Made by a program: the position numbers and the translations under genes. The notes under the pieces were generated by a model. It was not told the origin of the DNA. It saw only the letters and a list, made by a program, of their open reading frames with translations, and made no database searches. Source: Trileptium ribeirensis (Eukaryota > Nematoda > Enoplea > Enoplida > Thoracostomopsidae). Taken from it: a DNA stretch of 64,000 nucleotides. Position 1 is the stretch's first letter; the number at the start of each line of letters is the position of its first letter. The stretch lies in NCBI GenBank assembly GCA_030248225.1, contig JASANE010012322.1:25040-89039 (forward strand), given 5' to 3'. Below, piece by piece: positions 58,991 through 64,000 of the stretch.

Positions 58991-61900
58991 TTTGTAGTTG
59001 TTGAAATTGCTTTCTGTACCCTGAGTCACATTGACCTTAACCGCAACTCATTTAGCAAAGGCTAGCTAGTTGGTTTATTTTTCATTATAGTAGTTGCCAA
59101 GTAGTAACTAAAATTTGCTATAACAATCTTACAATAAAAATCATATGTTGTTCGGATTATCATCATGTGAAAATTTCAGCTGAGCAGGTCCCATCATTAC
59201 AAGCTCTAGGAGGCAAACATGGTAATTTAGACGCTATTATTTCTTCATCACATTTGCTATCTTTATGATGTCCATAGTATTCATATGCCGTCATTACTGG
59301 CACAGGTACGTGGCTTATTTATATTGGGGACTGTAACAACTATAATTTTTCGGTGCCGCTAGCTAAAAGTGGATCCTTCCAGGTATTTTTTGGCCCGCGA
59401 ATTAAAAAGAACCTTCAGTTGATAAAAACATGACAATGTTTCTTACATAAACACCCTTCTGAAATTAAAAGCGTACCCTGTTCAACCAGGGGGCACCCTA
59501 ATAATGCTCACTGCCAAAATCTGTTGCATTTATTTCCGAACCGGCGTCTTCATTCCACCTGAAAAAAACTTGGATTCGTTTTATAGTTAGTAGCAAACAA
59601 ATTCACTTTAATTTTGGTTTCAAAATAAATCCGTTCGCATATATAAATCCATAGAGATTACAGCTATTATATATCCTGCGGGTAAAATGCGTAGTGAAAA
59701 CTAGAGCCAAATCGGTTCACCACGTTCAAGTTATCTAATCCAATCTAACTCCGGATCCTTCAAAATTGGGATGGGACCCCGGGTAATCTGACTAATGCCA
59801 TAGTTCACGTCCCTCGGCTAATGTTGGTCTCTCACGGAGGAATCAATTGCGGGGGTAAATCCTTAAATTTTCTCCTGTGGATCAAGACGAATTTCGGATT
59901 CGCCCCAGGTATTTTCAGTCTTTGCAGGTCTCAACTGACTGGGTCTCGGGTATTGTTGGGTAGTTTGGAGAAATCATATGATCATATAAATATTTGTGCC
60001 GATTTTGTCCGGGGAAATAGCTATCATTGTTATTACGTGAATATGGAAACGTGATACGTCCGATGGTCGTATAAATTAAAACTCATTATAATATACATGC
60101 GCTGTGAACAAGCGAGCCAAGTCGAGATTACTGTTGCATTGTGTTATGACAATTATAGCTGACATTAACTATATATACCTTGCTTCTGCATGGTGGGGGG
60201 TGGGAGACCCTAGAAATTTTTCGGTGCCCAGGTTGGGTCTCTGACAGACTTTTTGGTTTCCTCAAAGAAAACACCCCGGATTACATAAAACTTGTTAAAA
60301 TTATTACAAAAAATTTTCACAAGTTAAAAATTCAATCAATTTCCTTAAAAAATGTTGAAATGTTGATTTAATAGACACGTTTTTGTACCGTTTCTAAGGC
60401 TATTAATTTATTAACAATTTTAGCGTTTTCGCTGAAAATTTTTAAGTTTGAACAATTTTCAGATTTCGACCATCTGCTTCGCCGTCCAGTTTACACCCCT
60501 GGCAAAATCCGAGGCCCCCAGTACTGAACCAGGAACTCATGCTAAATGTGAACATAAACCAATAGACAGGATTAAACCTTTTTCGTTCGGCAAGTAAACT
60601 TTTTATGAGCGTATAACTACTGGATTATGCAATTTTTGCAGGACATAACTGGTCTATCCACAGTGGATGGACCCTCCACTTTCCAAAACATCCATATTCG
60701 ATCGGCTTCCCCAACTCACCCGAAATCCGTATGTTCAACTGAATCCATGATTTATTAATATCGCTAAATTTATGTTTTCTCTATACTTAATATTTTTTAC
60801 ATTAAATGCTACTATTTCAAATATTAAAACATTGTTTATAGCTTGAAAATATTTGTAGGACAGTTGCGCGTACCTGAAAATATTGCAATACTATAGGATA
60901 TTTAAAACAAAACTTGAAGTTTTCCACGAGAATGAAAACGAAGCCTTCCAAATTTCCACTACACCCTCTCCCAATTTTCGGCATGATTTGGTCATGCCAA
61001 CAGAACTGCTATGAGGTACATAACGGACAATGATTTTACCAAATAGATTGGTCAATGCGAATTAAAGCTACGCACAGCTTAGGTCTAAGCTTGACTGTGT
61101 GGCGGTATTTTGATAAATAGACGCATACACGTCGGCAATCTGTATCTCGGTATTAAATGTTTGATTCTGAGTGTGTGAATGGAACGTGCGTAGCGAAGAA
61201 TTATCGATCGCCAGAGTTGTAAATTTGACGGCGTCCGTTTCGGGTGTTTTTTGGGCGACACGCACAACTCAACTTCGGTGGGGTGGATTGGCTTGCACGT
61301 AGCTCATTCGAAAGCTTAAAATGTCTATTTGTGCTCTATCGTAAAAACGGATTCCAACTCTTTCAGGCCGTAATATGGGCCAAATGGGTTTGGGTCGTAT
61401 CACAAAGGGGTCCGACAAAACACGTCATGGACTGTATCTTACAACTAGTAAATATATCTGCTTTAAGGCTGATTTTGTATGCAAAAAGCTCTATAAGGCT
61501 GTGTATCAAGCTTTGATACATGGCTTTTTCAGGATGTAGGCCAAAAAGGTTTTAAGTGGGTGTTGTCGTTATATACATTACATGTGTAGGTCAAAATGGA
61601 GTTTCAGTGGACCGTGAGACCCAAAATTCAAAAAAAACGACAATATCTCCGTAACCTCTCGAGATTATAGATCTTATTTTTATGGCAATTCACTCCTTAT
61701 TGAAACGGAACGCGCTTTCCACCGATGGGGCTAGTGAGAAAAATCGTGATAATTTCTTTTTTGTCTGTTTCTGTCGTTCATAACTCATCTTTGGATGGAT
61801 AGATTTCTGTGATGTGTTTTATACGATAGTAAAAGACGATGATGTGCCTTTAGTTGAACGCGAACAGCTCCGACCCGGCATCTTCCTGGTCAAAATGGCA

Positions 61901-63315
61901 AAAAGGTTTTTTATGAGTTTCTTGCCAAGTCTGACCATATGGGTACCAGTCTTTCTCAGCCCTTATATCACGACACAGGCTTCGTATCGAAAAAATGGAG
62001 ACCACCACAGATCTACGACTTTTTTGTGGGACCGCTTCCTGTGCCGTTGTGGACCTGTATATGGTTCGTAGACCCTTTGCCAGAAATACCGATTTTTCAA
62101 ATTTCGCTGTGTTGTTTTGCTTGTTTTACCATACAAAGTATCTATTAGGTTTATCAAGCACGCTGGATACGATGATTTTGCTATCTAGAGTCCAACCGGA
62201 CTATCATACCTTCTCCTGTTGTTTAAAGGATTTTTTGGTCGACGAACCCGAATTCCAAAATGCACTGCATTTTCATATATCTGGTTGTGCACTGCGTGCA
62301 GAGCATCAAGAATGGTCTATATATAGGAACTTTTAAGCTGAATACAATGATGGGGGTATCTAGTTACCAAGGAGCATATTTTGTGAGTTTTGATGGGTTT
62401 ATGGACAATGAACCCGATTTCCAGAGTATAGTATGTCTTCTGTTGTTTGGCTACGTATTGCGTACAGGTCACCAAAAATTGTCTGTACCAGGTTTTCCGG
62501 TATGCTGAATGCGAGGGTTTGGTTATCTTGAGACCAGCACAAATACTTGATCAGCTGTCGTTTTTGGTGGGTATAGGTTCGACGAAGTTTTAGGATTTTC
62601 AACGGGTTCATGGTTGAAGAGGTTTTAGGATAGTATAATCCTCAAAGACAGACTGTTACATTGTGATTAAGCAAAACAACTTAAAAATGAAACCACGGAA
62701 CCTCCGTCTATCGCTCACTTGCGAGTTACTAGTATTATAACTGCACATAGTGTTTACGCCGCTGCAGATTTGGGTCATAATATTGATTGGGGCTACGAAA
62801 CCCAAAATACGCATAAAGGGCATTATCTCCGCAGACACTTTAGCTATATGAGTGTTGTTGGAACAATTTTGTAGATCACTTCATCCTCTAAGTGGCTGCA
62901 CAAAGTGAATCCCTGATGCAAAATAAGCGGGCACATCTCCACAACGATTAAAGTGGCATGGTTGATATTCAGATTATTTTGTAAATGTTTGCTCAGTATA
63001 GATGTGCACGTCTCTCTAAATTACATGTTCAGCACTCAGAATTCACCACCTTTGTGATGAGACAAGCTACTAGCCTGCGAAAATTCTCTTCATTGTTGTA
63101 GACAAGTAGTATTTAGAGATACATACTTCATATTATGCGTTTCAACTATCACGTAGGTACTTACGCAGTGTTTGTCGGGATTGTTGATTGATGGAGTGAC
63201 AATAAGAGCTAACAAAAATGTTACCGAAACTCTTAAACAAATTTTTGTGGTATCGTAATGCCACCTACATTCGTTGCAATTATGCGTATACATTTCGTTT
63301 TTGTGTAATATCTAG
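58991..63315 (+). other. Long SLC6 intron with decayed dispersed sequences
   Basis: No exon seen before 63316. 59340-59560 and 60195-60540 are decayed dispersed sequences with CCCGG-TTACATAAAA and 'AACCAGG' words, related in layout to 51310-51690. 61555-61920 holds a sequence with GATGATGTGCCTTT...CTCCGACC-GCATCTTC-TGGTCAAAAT that recurs near the window end (63910-63970). Frames up to 113 codons (for example 61995-62336) overlap one another in several frames and are not convincing. Confidence 0.4.
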
Positions 63316-63543
63316 GATTGTCCGATGGAAAAAATAGGCAACGAGACGAACTTCACGATGATAGTTAACGAAGAATGTGACCGAAGCTCGGAAACGACTT
63401 TCTTCTGGTATCGTACTGCTATTGAAACAACTGAAAGTATCAACGACTTTGGTGGTCTCAACTGGCGCATGACACTGTGTCTCATTGCCGCGTGGCTCAT
63501 TGTTTGGGCGTGTGTGTGCAAAGGCATTAAGTCTTCTGGAAAG
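63316..63543 (+). CDS. SLC6 exon encoding extracellular loop 2 and the following TM (228 nt)
   Basis: The acceptor is TTTTTGTGTAATATCTAG and the donor GTACGA; 76 codons, phase 0 both ends. The peptide begins DCPMEKIGNETNFTMIVNEE, with an N-glycosylation sequon (NET, and NFT) in loop 2. It continues ECDRSSETTFFWYR, where the two cysteines at the DC and EC positions match the conserved loop-2 disulphide pair. Next come SINDFGGLNWRM and a membrane segment (LCLIAAWLIVWACVCK) ending GIKSSGK. The FWYR and GG-W-M--CL--AW motifs identify the SLC6A15/17-like group. The gene continues beyond the window. Confidence 0.95.
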
Positions 63544-64000
63544 GTACGAATAGACGCTTAAAATATGCACGTTTTAACGAAATTTAACCAATAGTTTGGC
63601 TTGTTGCAGAGACGGCACTTATCTTAATAAAACGGGGCGGAAGAACTTTCCTTAAGGAATAAAAACTGTGTTTCTGAAAACGTTTATCACGCATAACCCA
63701 GATTATTAATAGACTTTGGTAATTTTCGTTTTTAACGCTTAATTGTGTTCGATTCTACTTTTAGCTCTGTATTTTAGTGCTTCAAAGATTATATGCATGA
63801 AATTGCACTAAACTGCTAATACATTGCAGGTCATATTGTAACGGCGAGGGCAAAGCGACCTAAGTTTTCTGCGAGACTGCTGGGAGAAATCATGAAATTT
63901 TTTGTAATGATGATGTGCCTTTCCAATGAAGGCTAAGTTCTCCGACCGCATCTTCTGGGTCAAAATCTTAAAAAAACTTGTTTTTCTTTCATTGCCTAGC
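63544..64000 (+). other. Start of the next SLC6 intron
   Basis: No exon is seen. 63840-64000 repeats wording found at 61840-61920 (GATGATGTGCCTTT, CTCCGACC, GCATCTTC-TGGTCAAAAT), so a dispersed repeat runs off the window edge. Confidence 0.45.

Noticed and set aside
61244..62508. Cluster of 69-113-codon frames as a gene in the SLC6 intron
   Set aside because: Overlapping frames without splice sites or family signals, in a tract sharing wording with the dispersed repeat at the window end.

Overview
The window looks like an intron-rich, repeat-rich, AT-rich nuclear segment of an animal, probably a bilaterian invertebrate. The coding signal is split into short exons with GT/AG boundaries and matching phases. 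The only firmly recognised gene is an SLC6 sodium-coupled transporter of the amino-acid (SLC6A15/17/18/19/20) group. Dispersed elements of several eukaryotic classes (Helitron/Helentron-like, hAT-like, Harbinger-like, LINE) fill most introns and intergenic space. Nothing is bacterial: there are no operons or Shine-Dalgarno sites. The species cannot be named from the sequence.

Layout. 1-885 is a dispersed repeat with a second copy at 47490-48390. 2683-3977 is a DNA-transposon-like element with terminal inverted repeats. From 5327 to 22314 nine plus-strand exons with consistent phases (612 codons in all) form part of an unidentified gene; its first two exons weakly resemble the middle of BIRC6/BRUCE. 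Its introns hold a 134-bp tandem array (10171-10968), a split copy of the 2683 element (12162-18057), a tandem amplification of a splice donor (20042-20280) and an AT-rich minisatellite (20512-21185). Then come 11.2 kb of a 26-bp minisatellite organised in 186-bp higher-order units (22771-33933). The very long open frames across that array are a by-product of the repeat.

33936-48390 is a transposon graveyard. It holds Helentron-like elements of two families, three hAT-like elements with perfect 8-bp target duplications, a Harbinger-like MITE and a degenerate minus-strand LINE reverse-transcriptase remnant (45900-47010).

48876-63543 carries the first four coding exons seen of the SLC6 gene: N-terminal tail plus TM1, the TM2 exon, the TM3 exon, and the first extracellular loop plus the next membrane segment. 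The gene continues past the window edge. Its introns carry a second Harbinger-like MITE and Helentron-like elements; one of these ends only 6 bp before the 3' splice site of the TM2 exon. The transporter would move neutral amino acids or related solutes with sodium across membranes. The upstream gene has no assignable function. The two genes are co-directional but show no sign of functional coupling.
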